Both the position numbers and the translations under genes were made by a program. Under the pieces are notes generated by a model. That model worked only from the letters and a program-made list of their open reading frames with translations. It made no database searches and had not been told where the DNA came from. 64,000 nt of DNA from Thiocystis violascens DSM 198 (lineage in GTDB: Bacteria; Pseudomonadota; Gammaproteobacteria; Chromatiales; Chromatiaceae), in contig NC_018012.1 in NCBI RefSeq assembly GCF_000227745.2, positions 372,001-436,000 of the forward strand. Direction: 5' to 3'. Each line of letters starts with the position of its first letter. Positions within the stretch are counted from its first letter, which is position 1. Below are positions 35,277 to 45,211 of this stretch, in pieces.

Positions 35277-36017
35277 ATGGACCGCTTTCTCTATCTCGCG
35301 ATGTCCGGCGCCAAGGAAAACCTTTACGCGCAGGCCATCAACAACCACAACCTGGCGAACGCCAATACGCATGGCTTTCGTCAGGCGCTCGGAGAAGCCT
35401 ACACGGCGCCGGTGCGCGGTCCGGTCTACGATTCGCGCGATTACGTCCAGACCGGGAACGAAGCCATCGACTTCACCCACGGCGCGCTCCAGAGCACCGG
35501 GCGCGATCTGGATATCGCCATCGAGGGCGAGGGCTTCATCGCCGTCCAGGCACCCGACGGCGGCGAGGCCTATACCCGCGCCGGCAATCTGCACATCGAC
35601 GCGCTGGGCATGTTGCGCAACGAGCGCGGCCTGCCGGTGCTCGGGGATGGCGGCCCGATCGCCATCCCGCCCAACGAAACCCTGCTCATCGGCACCGATG
35701 GAACCATCACCGTGCGGCCCGTGGGCTCGGCGCCGAACGCGCTGGCGGCGGTCGAGCGCATCCGTCTGGTCAATCCGGATGTCAAAAGCCTGAAACGCAC
35801 CGAGGATGGCCTGATTCGTGCTGGAGATGGTCAAGCCCCGCCCGCGGACGCCAACGTGCGGGTGGTGACCGGGATGCTGGAGACCAGCAACGTGAACACG
35901 GTGGCGGCGCTGACCAAGATGATCGAACTCTCCCGCCATTTCGAGATGCAGGTGAAGATGATGGAAAGCGCCAACAATGTGGAACAGAACCACAATCGCC
36001 TCCTGGCGATCGGTTAA
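35277..36017 (+). CDS. flgF: Flagellar proximal rod protein FlgF
   Basis: A 246-residue rod protein with MDRFLYLAMSGAKENLYAQAINNHNLANANTHGFR at the start, the FlgF/G middle region (LQSTGRDLDIAIEGEGFIAVQ) and the end VAALTKMIELSRHFEMQVKMM. Its TAA stop (36015-36017) is within TTAAACCGGG, the left end of an inverted pair of palindromic elements. Confidence 0.95.
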   Translation: MDRFLYLAMSGAKENLYAQAINNHNLANANTHGFRQALGEAYTAPVRGPVYDSRDYVQTGNEAIDFTHGALQSTGRDLDIAIEGEGFIAVQAPDGGEAYTRAGNLHIDALGMLRNERGLPVLGDGGPIAIPPNETLLIGTDGTITVRPVGSAPNALAAVERIRLVNPDVKSLKRTEDGLIRAGDGQAPPADANVRVVTGMLETSNVNTVAALTKMIELSRHFEMQVKMMESANNVEQNHNRLLAIG

Positions 36018-36202
36018 ACCGGGTTCGGCATGACAGGCCCGGTGACGGCGATCTTCGCCTAACGGTGATTCGCGGCGCAGGGCGAGACGCGGTTTCAAGC
36101 TTCAAAATTCAATATTTAAACTGCGTCAGCTCCGGCTTTTGCAGGTTCCGGCGAAACCGAATCAAGCGACGAATCATCGTTGCCGTGCCGGACGCAGTTT
36201 AA
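36014..36202. repeat. Inverted pair of TTAAACYGCG palindromic elements
   Basis: Unit 1 (36014-36096) runs from TTAAACCGGG to CGCGGTTT. Unit 2 (36115-36202) runs from TTTAAACTGCG to CGCAGTTTAA, in opposite orientation, with the AT-rich spacer CAAGCTTCAAAATTCAATA between them. In unit 2 both ends carry the matching change (ACTGCG with CGCAGT instead of ACCGCG with CGCGGT), so pairing is kept. Reversed, unit 2 aligns with 29557-29644. The pair fills the flgF-flgG gap up to the flgG ribosome site. Confidence 0.85.
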
Positions 36203-36214
36203 CGGAGAGAGACC

Positions 36215-37006
36215 ATGAACCAATCGCTCTGGGTCGCCAAGACCGGGCTCGACGCGCAACAGACCCGCATGACCGTGGTCGCCAATAATCTGGCCAACGT
36301 CAACACCAACGGCTTCAAGAAGGGGCGGGCGGTGTTCGAGGATCTGATCTATCAGACCATCCGCCAGCCGGGCGCTCAGGCCACGCAGGAGGCGCAACTG
36401 CCCTCCGGACTCACGCTCGGAATGGGCGTGCGCACGGTCGCGACCGAAAAGCTGTTCGGGCAGGGCGGGTTCGTGCAGACCGAAAATTCGCTGGACATGG
36501 CCATCGAGGGACGGGGGTTCTTCCAGATCCTCATGCCCAATGGCGACATGGGTTACACCCGCGACGGTACCTTCCAGCTCAATGCCGACGGCGAGATCGT
36601 GATGTCCAACGGCTACGCCCTGCAACCGGGGCTGACGGTACCGGCCAACGCGCTGTCGGTCGCCATCGGCAAGGACGGCACCGTGTCCGCGCAACTGCCC
36701 GGCGAAGCCGCGCCGCAGGAATTGGGCAACATTCAACTCGCCGATTTCGTCAATCCCGCCGGACTTCAAGCCGTGGGCGAAAACCTCTATCTGGAGAGCG
36801 GCGCATCCGGCGCGGCGCAGATCTCCGCCCCTGGCGAGAATGGCGTCGGCACCGTGATGCAGGGCGCCCTGGAGACCAGCAACGTCAACATGGCCGAGGA
36901 ACTGGTCAACATGATCGAGACCCAGCGCGCCTATGAGGTCAACTCCAAGGCCGTGTCGGCGGCGGACCAGATGTTGCAGTTCGTCAATAACAACCTCGCA
37001 CGCTAA
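36215..37006 (+). CDS. flgG: Flagellar distal rod protein FlgG
   Basis: A 263-residue rod protein: [47 protein letters not shown] at the start, then [16 protein letters not shown] and the end [37 protein letters not shown]. It has normal length and a GGAGAGAG ribosome site directly after a palindromic element. Confidence 0.96.
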   Translation: MNQSLWVAKTGLDAQQTRMTVVANNLANVNTNGFKKGRAVFEDLIYQTIRQPGAQATQEAQLPSGLTLGMGVRTVATEKLFGQGGFVQTENSLDMAIEGRGFFQILMPNGDMGYTRDGTFQLNADGEIVMSNGYALQPGLTVPANALSVAIGKDGTVSAQLPGEAAPQELGNIQLADFVNPAGLQAVGENLYLESGASGAAQISAPGENGVGTVMQGALETSNVNMAEELVNMIETQRAYEVNSKAVSAADQMLQFVNNNLAR

Positions 37007-37024
37007 GCGCCAGACGCGAACGCC

Positions 37025-37942
37025 ATGCAGATCATCCTTACTTTTAGGCAATTTTTGGAAAAGAACTTACCCAGACTGCATCCGTTCGTGGTGAGTCCTG
37101 AGCCCGTCGAAGGGTCGAACCATGAACGGATGCAATGTCGGCCTCGGAGCGCGATTTCCGCCCGTCCTTCGACCCTTCGACAAGCCTGTCCTGAGCGAAG
37201 CCGAAGGGCTCAGGACTCAGGACGAACGGAAATCGGCAAAGTCATTCCCGGAAATCACCTTGGTCGTTTGGTTCTACTGCTGCTGGCAGCAGGACTCACG
37301 GCCTGCAGTACGCTCAATCCGCCGAAACCGGGCGATTCGTCGGAATATCGTCCCACGCCACCGCTCCTGCCGCTCGCCCCGACCGACAATCACGGCGCGA
37401 TCTTTCAAGCCACGCAGGGCCAGGGTCTGTTTGAAGATTACAAGGCGCGTCGGGTCGGCGATCTGGTCATGGTCGAGTTGGCGGAGCAGACCAACGCCAA
37501 AAAGTCGGCGGAAACCACGACCGCCAAGAAGTCCGAGCTGGACATGAATGCGGGCAGTTTGAGCCTTGCCGGGCGTGATGTTCTTCCCGGCGGGCTGTCG
37601 CTCTTTAAAGCCTCCAGCAGCGGCGATCGCACCTTCGACGGTTCTGGCGACTCCAGCCAGAGCAACCAGCTCAGTGGCGAGATTACCGTCACCGTCGCCG
37701 AGGTGCTGCCGAACGGGAATCTGGTGGTGCAAGGCGAGAAGTGGCTGGGCATCAATCAGGGCAATGAATTCGTGCGTCTGCGCGGCATCATCCGTCCGGT
37801 GGACATCAGCGCGGCCAATACCGTGAAATCGACCCAGGTCGCCAACGCCCAGCTCTATTACGGGGGCACGGGGGCGATCCCGGACAGCAACGCGCAAGGT
37901 TGGCTCTCGCGCTTTTTCAACAGCCCGATCTGGCCCTTATGA
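37025..37942 (+). CDS. flgH: Flagellar L-ring protein FlgH, start uncertain
   Basis: The mature part is clear: [19 protein letters not shown] is a lipoprotein signal with lipobox LTAC, followed by [60 protein letters not shown] and [21 protein letters not shown]. It forms the outer-membrane ring. The open frame reaches back to ATG 37025, but the 71 codons or so before the signal (37046-37260) are a repeat element whose translation ([25 protein letters not shown]) is typical of intergenic repeat DNA. No good start lies between the element and the lipobox; TTG 37268 would give [13 protein letters not shown] without a basic N-region. A start at 37025 would bury the signal. The gene may be impaired or may use an unusual start. 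Confidence 0.85.
   Translation: MQIILTFRQFLEKNLPRLHPFVVSPEPVEGSNHERMQCRPRSAISARPSTLRQACPERSRRAQDSGRTEIGKVIPGNHLGRLVLLLLAAGLTACSTLNPPKPGDSSEYRPTPPLLPLAPTDNHGAIFQATQGQGLFEDYKARRVGDLVMVELAEQTNAKKSAETTTAKKSELDMNAGSLSLAGRDVLPGGLSLFKASSSGDRTFDGSGDSSQSNQLSGEITVTVAEVLPNGNLVVQGEKWLGINQGNEFVRLRGIIRPVDISAANTVKSTQVANAQLYYGGTGAIPDSNAQGWLSRFFNSPIWPL
37046..37260. repeat. Palindromic element, AGGCGATTT family (copy 3), at the flgH start
   Basis: The left end AGGCAATTTTTGGAAAAG (37046-37063) and the right end CATTCCCGGAAATCACCT (37243-37260) are imperfect inverted repeats. The interior holds CCTTCGACCCTTCGACAAG and AAGGGCTCAGGACTCAGGA, which form a long palindrome of the kind known between genes in many bacteria, and a GGACGAACGGAAATCGG segment shared with the copy at 28587. 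It is open in the flgH frame over its whole length. Confidence 0.75.
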
Positions 37943-37980
37943 GCCGGGTTCGGGATGACAACGCATTACCGAGGTTTGTC

Positions 37981-39147
37981 ATGAGCAGGATCAGACTCGT
38001 CACAAGTATCGCGCTGCTGGCAGGGATTTGCCTCGGATCGGCCAATCTTCTGGCCGGGAACGAATCGGCCTATGACGGTACCGACGACGGCAACTCGATG
38101 GGAAGCGAGCGGATCAAGGATCTGGCCAATATCGCCGGCGTGCGCGATAACCAACTGGTCGGCTATGGTCTGGTGGTCGGTCTCAATGGCACCGGCGACC
38201 AAACCACCCAGGCGCCCTTTACCGTCCAGAGTCTCAAGAACATGCTGGGTCAGCTTGGCGTGACCATTCCGCCCAATGTCAATCCGCAGCTCAAGAACGT
38301 GGCGGCGGTCATGATCACCGCCGACCTCGCGCCTTTCGCCAAGCCTGGGCAGCGCATGGACATCACCGTCTCCTCGCTCGGAAACGCCAAAAGCCTGCGC
38401 GGCGGGACGCTCCTGATGACCCCAATGAAGGGCGCCGATGGCCAGGTTTACGCCATGGCTCAGGGCAATCTGACCGTCGGCGGTTTCGGGGTCGGGGGCG
38501 ACGATGGCAGCAGCATCACCGTCAACGTCCCGAGTGTCGGGCGTATTCCCAACGGCGCCACGGTGGAGCGCGAGGTTCCCAGTAGCTTCGGGCAGGGCGA
38601 TTCGCTGGTCCTCAATCTCAAGCGTCAGGATTTCACCACCGCCAACCGGATGTCGGAGGTCATTAACGAACGGTTCGGCGGGGATGTCGCGCAACCGCTC
38701 GACGGCTCCTCGGTGCAGGTTCGCGCGCCGACCGATATGGGGCAGCGCGTCGCCTTCGTCTCGATGCTCGAAAACCTGTCGGTGGCGACCGGCGATCCGC
38801 CGGCGCGGGTGGTCATCAATGCGCGGACCGGCACGATCGTGATCGGCTCCGGCGTCAAGGTGACGCCGGCGGCGGTGTCTCACGGTAACCTGACGGTGAC
38901 CATCAGCGAAAACCCACAGGTGTCGCAGCCAGGTGCATTCGCGGGCGGCCAGACCGCCATCGTCCCGCAGACCGATATCGCGGTTGAGCAAGACAAAAAC
39001 CGCATGTTCCTCTTTGCCCCAGGGACTTCATTGGGCGAGATCGTCCAGGCCGTCAACGATGTCGGTGCCGCGCCCGGCGATCTGGTGGCCATCCTCGAAG
39101 CCCTGCGTGAAGCCGGTGCCCTGCGCGCCGACCTGGTCGTCATCTGA
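37981..39147 (+). CDS. flgI: Flagellar P-ring protein FlgI
   Basis: A 388-residue periplasmic ring protein with signal peptide [25 protein letters not shown] and the conserved [46 protein letters not shown]. It ends with the typical [41 protein letters not shown] 37981 was chosen because the signal peptide starts there and GAGG lies upstream. Confidence 0.96.
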   Translation: MSRIRLVTSIALLAGICLGSANLLAGNESAYDGTDDGNSMGSERIKDLANIAGVRDNQLVGYGLVVGLNGTGDQTTQAPFTVQSLKNMLGQLGVTIPPNVNPQLKNVAAVMITADLAPFAKPGQRMDITVSSLGNAKSLRGGTLLMTPMKGADGQVYAMAQGNLTVGGFGVGGDDGSSITVNVPSVGRIPNGATVEREVPSSFGQGDSLVLNLKRQDFTTANRMSEVINERFGGDVAQPLDGSSVQVRAPTDMGQRVAFVSMLENLSVATGDPPARVVINARTGTIVIGSGVKVTPAAVSHGNLTVTISENPQVSQPGAFAGGQTAIVPQTDIAVEQDKNRMFLFAPGTSLGEIVQAVNDVGAAPGDLVAILEALREAGALRADLVVI

Positions 39148-39156
39148 GCCGCGGCC

Positions 39157-40233
39157 ATGCTGCCCTCCGGCTCCACGACCTTGCTCGGAACTGGCGTCAC
39201 GAAGGGCGGCGAAACCGCGCTGTCGGCTCCGACCGGATTGGTCAGCGATCCGGCCAGTTTCGGCGCGCTGGCCAAATCCGCCCGCACTGGCAACCGCTCC
39301 GGACTGGAGGCCGCCGCGCGGGCCTTCGAGGCGCTGCTGACCGGTCAGATGCTTAAACAGATGCGCTCGGCATCCACGGGTGGCGGGCTGTTCGATTCCG
39401 AGCAGACCAAGCTCTACCAGGATCTCCACGACCAACAGTTGACGAGCCTGTTGAGCGAAGGCGAGGGTTTGGGCATCCGCAAGGCGCTGATGCGTCAACT
39501 GGCGCCCGAGCAGGCCGCCGGCACCACCGATTTCGCCGCGCGCGATCCCGCGGATCTGCGCATCCCCGAACGCAATCGCTGGCTGAAAAGCCTGCGGCGT
39601 CGGGAAGTTGACGCCGCCTCCGCCGACACCGCCGAGACGCTGACGGAGACTGTGTCGTCCACCGTCAACGCCGGCAAAACGGCCAGTTCCGCCATCGTTC
39701 CTCAGGGTAAATGGCCGCCGAGCAGTCCCGAGGAATTTCTCGCCTATCTGAAACCCTATGCCGATCAGGCGGCGGAGACGCTCGGCATGGACACCGATGT
39801 CTTGTTGGCGCAAAGCGCGCTTGAAACCGGTTGGGGCAAGCATGTGCCACGCCGCGCGGACGGCGGTTCCAGTTTCAACCTCTTCGGCATCAAGGCCGAC
39901 CGGAGTTGGGAGGGCGACAAGGTCGCGGTCGGCACGCTGGAATACCGCAATGGCGTGGCCCAGCGCGAGCGGGCGCAGTTTCGCGCCTACGCCAGCCCGG
40001 CGGATTCGTTCGTCGATTATGTCGCCTTTTTGCGTCGCAACCCGCGCTATCGCGGCGCCCTGGCCAGCACCAACGGCGAGGATTTCATCCGCGGCTTGCA
40101 AAAGGCCGGTTATGCGACCGACCCGCGCTACGCGGCTAAAGTTCTTGGGATTCGCGAGCGGCTCGAACGCATGAGCGCCAACGCCGAGTCTCAAGTTTTG
40201 TCCACTCAGGCCGATGCAGTGGCAAAGAGTTGA
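39157..40233 (+). CDS. flgJ: Flagellar rod cap and peptidoglycan hydrolase FlgJ
   Basis: A 358-residue protein with an N-terminal rod-binding domain (ARAFEALLTGQMLKQMRSAS, then SEQTKLYQDLHDQQLTSLLSEGEGLGIRKALMRQL) and a C-terminal glucosaminidase domain (QSALETGWGKHVPR, FNLFGIKADRSWEGDKV and the FRAYASPADSFVDYVAFLRRNPRY region). It opens the wall for the rod. Dual-domain FlgJ is usual in gammaproteobacteria. Confidence 0.95.
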   Translation: MLPSGSTTLLGTGVTKGGETALSAPTGLVSDPASFGALAKSARTGNRSGLEAAARAFEALLTGQMLKQMRSASTGGGLFDSEQTKLYQDLHDQQLTSLLSEGEGLGIRKALMRQLAPEQAAGTTDFAARDPADLRIPERNRWLKSLRRREVDAASADTAETLTETVSSTVNAGKTASSAIVPQGKWPPSSPEEFLAYLKPYADQAAETLGMDTDVLLAQSALETGWGKHVPRRADGGSSFNLFGIKADRSWEGDKVAVGTLEYRNGVAQRERAQFRAYASPADSFVDYVAFLRRNPRYRGALASTNGEDFIRGLQKAGYATDPRYAAKVLGIRERLERMSANAESQVLSTQADAVAKS

Positions 40234-40263
40234 GCGAGCGACTCATGCACACAGGATAATGCA

Positions 40264-42693
40264 ATGAGCATATTGAACATCGGCGTATCCGGTTTGCTGG
40301 CCGCGCAGCGGTCCCTGGCGACGACCAGTCACAACATCGCCAATGCGGCGACGGAGGGCTACAGCCGTCAGCGCACCGAATTAGAGAGTCGCGCCCCCCT
40401 CTTTCATGGCGGAAGTTATCTCGGTCAGGGAGTTCAGGTCGGAAATGTCCAGCGGATTCAGGATGATATCGTGACAGCGAATCTGCGCGCCAACCTCACG
40501 AACAACAGCAACGCCGAGGTGCGCACGGCCTTCGCCGAGCGGGTGGAGAACCTGCTATCGGACGAAAGCACCGGGCTGACCCTGACCCTGCAGAATTATT
40601 TCTCCGCCGTCCAGGACGTGGCCAGCGACCCGACCTCGCTCCCGGCCCGCAGCGTCTTGCTGAGCCAGGCCGAGACGCTGTCGGAGCGCTTCGATAATGT
40701 CAACGATCAGATTAATGAGCAGCGCGCCATGGTCAACGACCAGATGCGCACCGCCGTCGACGAGATCAATCAATACGCGCAATCCCTGGCCGATCTCAAT
40801 CGCCGGATCGTCTCGGGCTCCTCGGGGCAGGGCGGCCTGCCCAACGATCTGCTCGATCAGCGCGATCTCGTGCTCAATCGGTTGGCGGAAAAGATCGATG
40901 TCAGCGCCGTGCGGCAGGACGATGGCGCGCTCAATGTCTTTATCGGCAGCGGCCAATCGCTGGTCATGGGGGGCAATGCGCGCGAACTGGTGGCCGAGCG
41001 CCTGACGGGCGACCCGAACAACCTGGATATCGGCTACCGAACCAGCAACGGCGCGATCGTCGATATCACGCGCTTTATGACCGGGGGCGAGATTGGCGCC
41101 TTGGTGGAGACCCGGCGCAGCGTTCTCGATACCGCCCAGAACCAGTTGGGGCTGATCGGTCTGACCCTGGCGACCGAATTCAACGAACAGAACCGACTGG
41201 GCCTGGATCTGAACGACGAATTGGGTGGCGACATCTTCAATCTGCCGCAGCCGGATGTCTATTCGCTTCCGGGCAATTCGGTTAATGCCATACCGGCGGT
41301 GACCGTCGACGACGTGAACGAGTTGACCGCGAGCGATTACCGCCTGAGTTACAACGGCACGACTTTTCTGCTCACCCGTCAGCCCGAAAACGAGCCTGTG
41401 CAGCCCCCCCTCGCGCCCGCGCTGCCCGCGACCGCCGCCACGCCAGCCGGGGGCAACACGGCAACCGGTCAACTCGGGGTGACGGTTGATGACCCCACGG
41501 CGCTGCAAGAGACCGACTACACTCTGACCTACGACGGCGCCAATTATCAATTGACGACCAATCCCGGCGGCGTAGCTGTCCCGCTCGTCGCCGATCCGAG
41601 CGATGCCACCATCCTCGTCGGCGATGGACTGAACTTTCACACTGGGGATCTCGCGGGCGCCGTAGCGGGCGATAGCTGGACGATTACCTCGGATTACGAC
41701 CCGGATGTCCTCGTTGGGGATGGCCTGCGTATCGATACCACCGCGATCGCGGCCGCCGCAGCAGGCGACGAGTGGCTGATTCAGCCCACCCGCAACGCGG
41801 CCAGCAGGATGACGGTCACCATGACCGACCCAGCTGATCTCGCGGCCATCTCCGGCGCGCTAGAGGATGCCGCCAATACGGGTGAGGCCGACATTGCCGC
41901 TCTGCGCGTGACCGCTGCCGGGACGCCGGAGACCTATCTGCCGGCCACCGTGGTCGTTAATGGTGCGGGCGATATTTACAACGTGGTGAGCCCGAGTTAT
42001 GGCGCGAACGCCGGCGCGGCCACCGTCGAGAGCTTCCGCGTCCTCGATCCGAAGGATGCCGACCTGTTCGCCGCGGCGACCCCGATCACTTACGACTCGA
42101 CGCAGCAGCAGTTCGTCGTAAACAACGAGCGTTTTGCCCTCGACCCTTCCGGCGTCACCACCATCCGCGCCAACGGTTGGGAACTACAGGTCAGGGGCGA
42201 GCCGACCGGCGTCGGCCCGGCCCTCGACGCCTTCACGATCAATGTCACGCCCACCCCCGCGGAGACCCTCCCCACCGCCACCACGACCGTGACCGGCAAC
42301 GGTTGGGAGATGGATGTTCGCGGCACCCCGGCGGCCTACGATACCTTCACCGTGGATCTCAGCCGGGGACGTCCAGGCGACGCGCGTAACATCCAGGCCA
42401 TGGCCGAGCTGCAGGACGCACGGGTGGTGGGAGGGGAGACCAGCTTCCAGAACGGCTACACCAATATCCTGGCCGAGGTCGGCAACGAGACGCGCCAGGC
42501 GCAGATCGCGCGCGATTCCAGCGCCACCCTGCTGGCGGACGCCCAGGCCCAGCGCGAGTCGGTTTCGGGCGTGAACCTGGACGAGGAGGCGGCCAACATG
42601 CTGCGTTTTCAGCAGGCCTATCAGGCCGCGGCGCAGGTCATCGCCGTGACCAGCACCCTGTTCGACACACTCATCGCCGCCACGCGGCGTTAA
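40264..42693 (+). CDS. flgK: Flagellar hook-associated protein FlgK (HAP1), enlarged
   Basis: An 809-residue protein. The N-terminal segment LNIGVSGLLAAQRSLATTSHNIANAATEGYSRQRTE and the C-terminal NLDEEAANMLRFQQAYQAAAQVIAVTSTLFDTLI are FlgK signatures. Most FlgK are about 540-680 residues. The extra length lies in the middle, where related modules recur: VTVDDVNELTASDYRLSYNG and VTVDDPTALQETDYTLTYDG, and later NGWELQVRGEPTG and NGWEMDVRGTPA. These look like duplicated exposed domains. FlgN is its chaperone. Confidence 0.94.
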   Translation: MSILNIGVSGLLAAQRSLATTSHNIANAATEGYSRQRTELESRAPLFHGGSYLGQGVQVGNVQRIQDDIVTANLRANLTNNSNAEVRTAFAERVENLLSDESTGLTLTLQNYFSAVQDVASDPTSLPARSVLLSQAETLSERFDNVNDQINEQRAMVNDQMRTAVDEINQYAQSLADLNRRIVSGSSGQGGLPNDLLDQRDLVLNRLAEKIDVSAVRQDDGALNVFIGSGQSLVMGGNARELVAERLTGDPNNLDIGYRTSNGAIVDITRFMTGGEIGALVETRRSVLDTAQNQLGLIGLTLATEFNEQNRLGLDLNDELGGDIFNLPQPDVYSLPGNSVNAIPAVTVDDVNELTASDYRLSYNGTTFLLTRQPENEPVQPPLAPALPATAATPAGGNTATGQLGVTVDDPTALQETDYTLTYDGANYQLTTNPGGVAVPLVADPSDATILVGDGLNFHTGDLAGAVAGDSWTITSDYDPDVLVGDGLRIDTTAIAAAAAGDEWLIQPTRNAASRMTVTMTDPADLAAISGALEDAANTGEADIAALRVTAAGTPETYLPATVVVNGAGDIYNVVSPSYGANAGAATVESFRVLDPKDADLFAAATPITYDSTQQQFVVNNERFALDPSGVTTIRANGWELQVRGEPTGVGPALDAFTINVTPTPAETLPTATTTVTGNGWEMDVRGTPAAYDTFTVDLSRGRPGDARNIQAMAELQDARVVGGETSFQNGYTNILAEVGNETRQAQIARDSSATLLADAQAQRESVSGVNLDEEAANMLRFQQAYQAAAQVIAVTSTLFDTLIAATRR

Positions 42694-42707
42694 GGAGGGG
42701 TAAGCCG

Positions 42708-44009
42708 ATGCGTATCTCCACACCCCAGATGTTCCAAACCGGCGTCAAGATCATGCAGAACGCGCAGGCGGAGCTCAATCGCACCAGCCAGCAGATGTCC
42801 ACGGGCCGGCGCATTCTCACGCCCTCCGACGACCCCAGCGGCGCGGCGCTCTCGGTGCAACTGAGCGACGCCATCCATTCGACCAAGCAGTATCAGCGCA
42901 ATGTCGATTACGCCCAGCCGCGGCTCGAACAGGAGGAGTCGCAGATCGAAGCCGTGCTGAACGCGCTGCAGCGGGTCCGCGAGTTGGCGGTCACCGGCAG
43001 CAACGACACCTACAACCGGGATAACCGCGCGGTCATCGCCGGCGAGATCCGTCAGTTGCGCGACGAGATTTACGATCTCGGCAACACCAAGTTCGCCAAC
43101 GGCGAGTATCTCTTCGCCGGCACGCGCTCGCAGACGGCCCCCTTCGTCATCGCCGATGACGGACAGGTCTCCTACGTCGGCGCCACGGGAGAGGGCGCCG
43201 TGCGCGAGGTCGCGATCACCAATACCCGAAAAATGGCGACTGGCGATACCGGCGCGCATCTCCTGATGGAGATCCCCGAGCGGAGCGGGCTGTTGACGGA
43301 GGCGGTGCCCAAGGCCACGAATGCGGGCGACCTGGGAGTGACGACGGTCGCGGTCGCTGACCTGGAAGATGCGCTGAACAGCGCCGGCGAGACCTACCGG
43401 ATTCGCTTCACCGTCCCGGCGGCCCCGGGTGGCGACGTGGAGTACGACATCCTCGATCTCGACGGCAATGCCGTGCGCGACGCCAACGGCGATCTGCTCA
43501 GCGGGACGCATGGCTCGGTCGATGCAGGCGGCAACTATGTCACGCCCGTGCCCAACGACCCGATCGTCTTCGCCGGGCGCAGCGTCACCCTCACCGGTGC
43601 GCCAACCGCGCCGGACAACGGCGACGAGATCATCTCCCGCCCGATCGAGCGCGTCAGCCTGTTCCAGACGCTCGACAGCATCGCCACCGCCTTCGAGACC
43701 GCCGGGACCGATGACGCCGGACGCGAGGCGCTCTCGCGGGCGAGCAGCATCGCCCTGCGCAACATCGACTCCGGCCTCGATCGGTTGAACGATGTTCGTG
43801 CCACGGTCGGCGTGCGGATTGCCGCCATGGAGACCCAGACGGACCTGAACGATCAGAACGTCCTGGATCTCACATCCACGCTTTCCGATGTGCGCGACCT
43901 CGACTACGCGGACGCCATCAGTCGTTATAAGCTCCAGGAAGTCGCTCTGCAGGCCGCCCAGCAGACCTACGTGCAGGTCAACAAGCTCTCGCTGTTCGAT
44001 TTTTTGTGA
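42708..44009 (+). CDS. flgL: Flagellar hook-associated protein FlgL (HAP3)
   Basis: A 433-residue protein with the flagellin-like N-terminus MRISTPQMFQTGVKIMQNAQAELNRTSQQMSTGRRI and C-terminal DLTSTLSDVRDLDYADAISRYKLQEVALQAAQQTYVQVNKLSLFDFL. It joins hook to filament. Its stop (44007-44009) lies only eight bases before the left end of IS copy 2, so the IS did not damage it but may affect the end of the transcript. Confidence 0.95.
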   Translation: MRISTPQMFQTGVKIMQNAQAELNRTSQQMSTGRRILTPSDDPSGAALSVQLSDAIHSTKQYQRNVDYAQPRLEQEESQIEAVLNALQRVRELAVTGSNDTYNRDNRAVIAGEIRQLRDEIYDLGNTKFANGEYLFAGTRSQTAPFVIADDGQVSYVGATGEGAVREVAITNTRKMATGDTGAHLLMEIPERSGLLTEAVPKATNAGDLGVTTVAVADLEDALNSAGETYRIRFTVPAAPGGDVEYDILDLDGNAVRDANGDLLSGTHGSVDAGGNYVTPVPNDPIVFAGRSVTLTGAPTAPDNGDEIISRPIERVSLFQTLDSIATAFETAGTDDAGREALSRASSIALRNIDSGLDRLNDVRATVGVRIAAMETQTDLNDQNVLDLTSTLSDVRDLDYADAISRYKLQEVALQAAQQTYVQVNKLSLFDFL

Positions 44010-44017
44010 GGCACTTA

Positions 44018-45211
44018 GAGGGTGTAGACAAAATCAAACCGTTGTGGTCAACCGCCGCAGCAGGATGCGCGCCTCCGCCAGCCAAACCCAGGTTTCGGAG
44101 ACCGCTGGCAGACGGTCATGATGCATGATCAATCGACGGGCACGCTCATTCCACGCATGGGTGCGCTCGACAACCCAGCGCTTCGGCAGCGGAACGAAGC
44201 CGTCGGCGTTGGCGATCACCACTCGGTCAGGCGCCCCGTCCACGTGCCAGGAGCCAACGCTTTTGTTGGCTGGATGGCGCACGACTTCCACGCGGATCGC
44301 GTGGGTCTGCTCGGTGGTTTGGGCAAATTGACCGGCGTAGGCGCTATCGACAAACAGCGTGTTGATCTGGGGGTACTTGGCGGCCGCGTCAGCGACGGCG
44401 CCCGAGGCGGCATCGCGGTCCTGAAGATTGGCCGCGACCACGCTCACCGCCAACACGAACCCCAAGGTATCGACCACCAGGCTGCGCTTGCGCCCCTTGA
44501 CCTGCTTGCCCGCATCAAAGCCGCTCGGTCCACCCTGCGGCGAGCCGCGGGTCGATTGCGCATCCAGCACCGCCGCCGTCGGCGCGATCTCACGCCCCTC
44601 GCGTTCGCGCCATTGCCCCCGCAGTCGATCATGCATCTGCTCAAACTTCCCAGCCGCACTCCAACGGCGAAACGTCTTGTAGACATTCTGCCAAGGCGCG
44701 AAATCGTGCGGCAGCATCCGCCACGCGCACCCCGTGCGCACCACGTAGCAACACGCCTCCAGGATGCTCCGGCGCGACACGCGGGGCGGTTGACCCCGCC
44801 CGCCCGGCATCTCAAAGAGAGCGGCGACCAAGTCCCACTCCGCATCGGTCAGACAACTTGGGTAGCTTTGGTCGGGGTCGTGGCGACGATGCGCATCCGT
44901 ATACCCATACCGACGCGGCGTTGCGCGCGCTTGCGCCTCGAGACCACTCTCGCCCCGGAGGCGCGTGACGCCCGCCTCCCGCAAGGACTTGCGAATCGTT
45001 GCTTCATGAGCCTCGATTCCCGTCCGTGCCGCGAGTTCCCGGGCAATCTCTGACAGCGTGGAGGTCGGGCGATCCGTGACAATTTGACGCAATACCGCTT
45101 GCTCCGCCTCGTGAATCTTGGGGGGACGACCAGCTTTCGACATCAGCGCACACCAGCTCAGTTGTAGACTGGTATACAAATAGCAGCTCAATTATTTTTG
45201 TCTACACCCTC
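44018..45211 (-). mobile_element. IS5-family insertion sequence, copy 2 (between flgL and fliT)
   Basis: A 1194-bp copy, opposite in orientation to copy 1, with the same 16-bp ends and a TTA duplication at 44015-44017 and 45212-45214. Before insertion, flgL and the convergent FliT-like gene were separated by five bases. The duplicated TTA is the reverse complement of the FliT-like TAA stop codon, so both neighbours stay intact. The transposase frame is identical in translation to copy 1. Confidence 0.96.
44034..45143 (-). CDS. IS5-family transposase (copy 2)
   Basis: A 369-residue DDE transposase identical in translation to the gene at 16537-17646, including the N-terminal helix-turn-helix region and all three acidic catalytic residues. 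Start at ATG 45143, with the same alternative TTG 16 codons upstream (45191). Intact. Confidence 0.95.
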   Translation of the reverse strand: MSKAGRPPKIHEAEQAVLRQIVTDRPTSTLSEIARELAARTGIEAHEATIRKSLREAGVTRLRGESGLEAQARATPRRYGYTDAHRRHDPDQSYPSCLTDAEWDLVAALFEMPGGRGQPPRVSRRSILEACCYVVRTGCAWRMLPHDFAPWQNVYKTFRRWSAAGKFEQMHDRLRGQWREREGREIAPTAAVLDAQSTRGSPQGGPSGFDAGKQVKGRKRSLVVDTLGFVLAVSVVAANLQDRDAASGAVADAAAKYPQINTLFVDSAYAGQFAQTTEQTHAIRVEVVRHPANKSVGSWHVDGAPDRVVIANADGFVPLPKRWVVERTHAWNERARRLIMHHDRLPAVSETWVWLAEARILLRRLTTTV

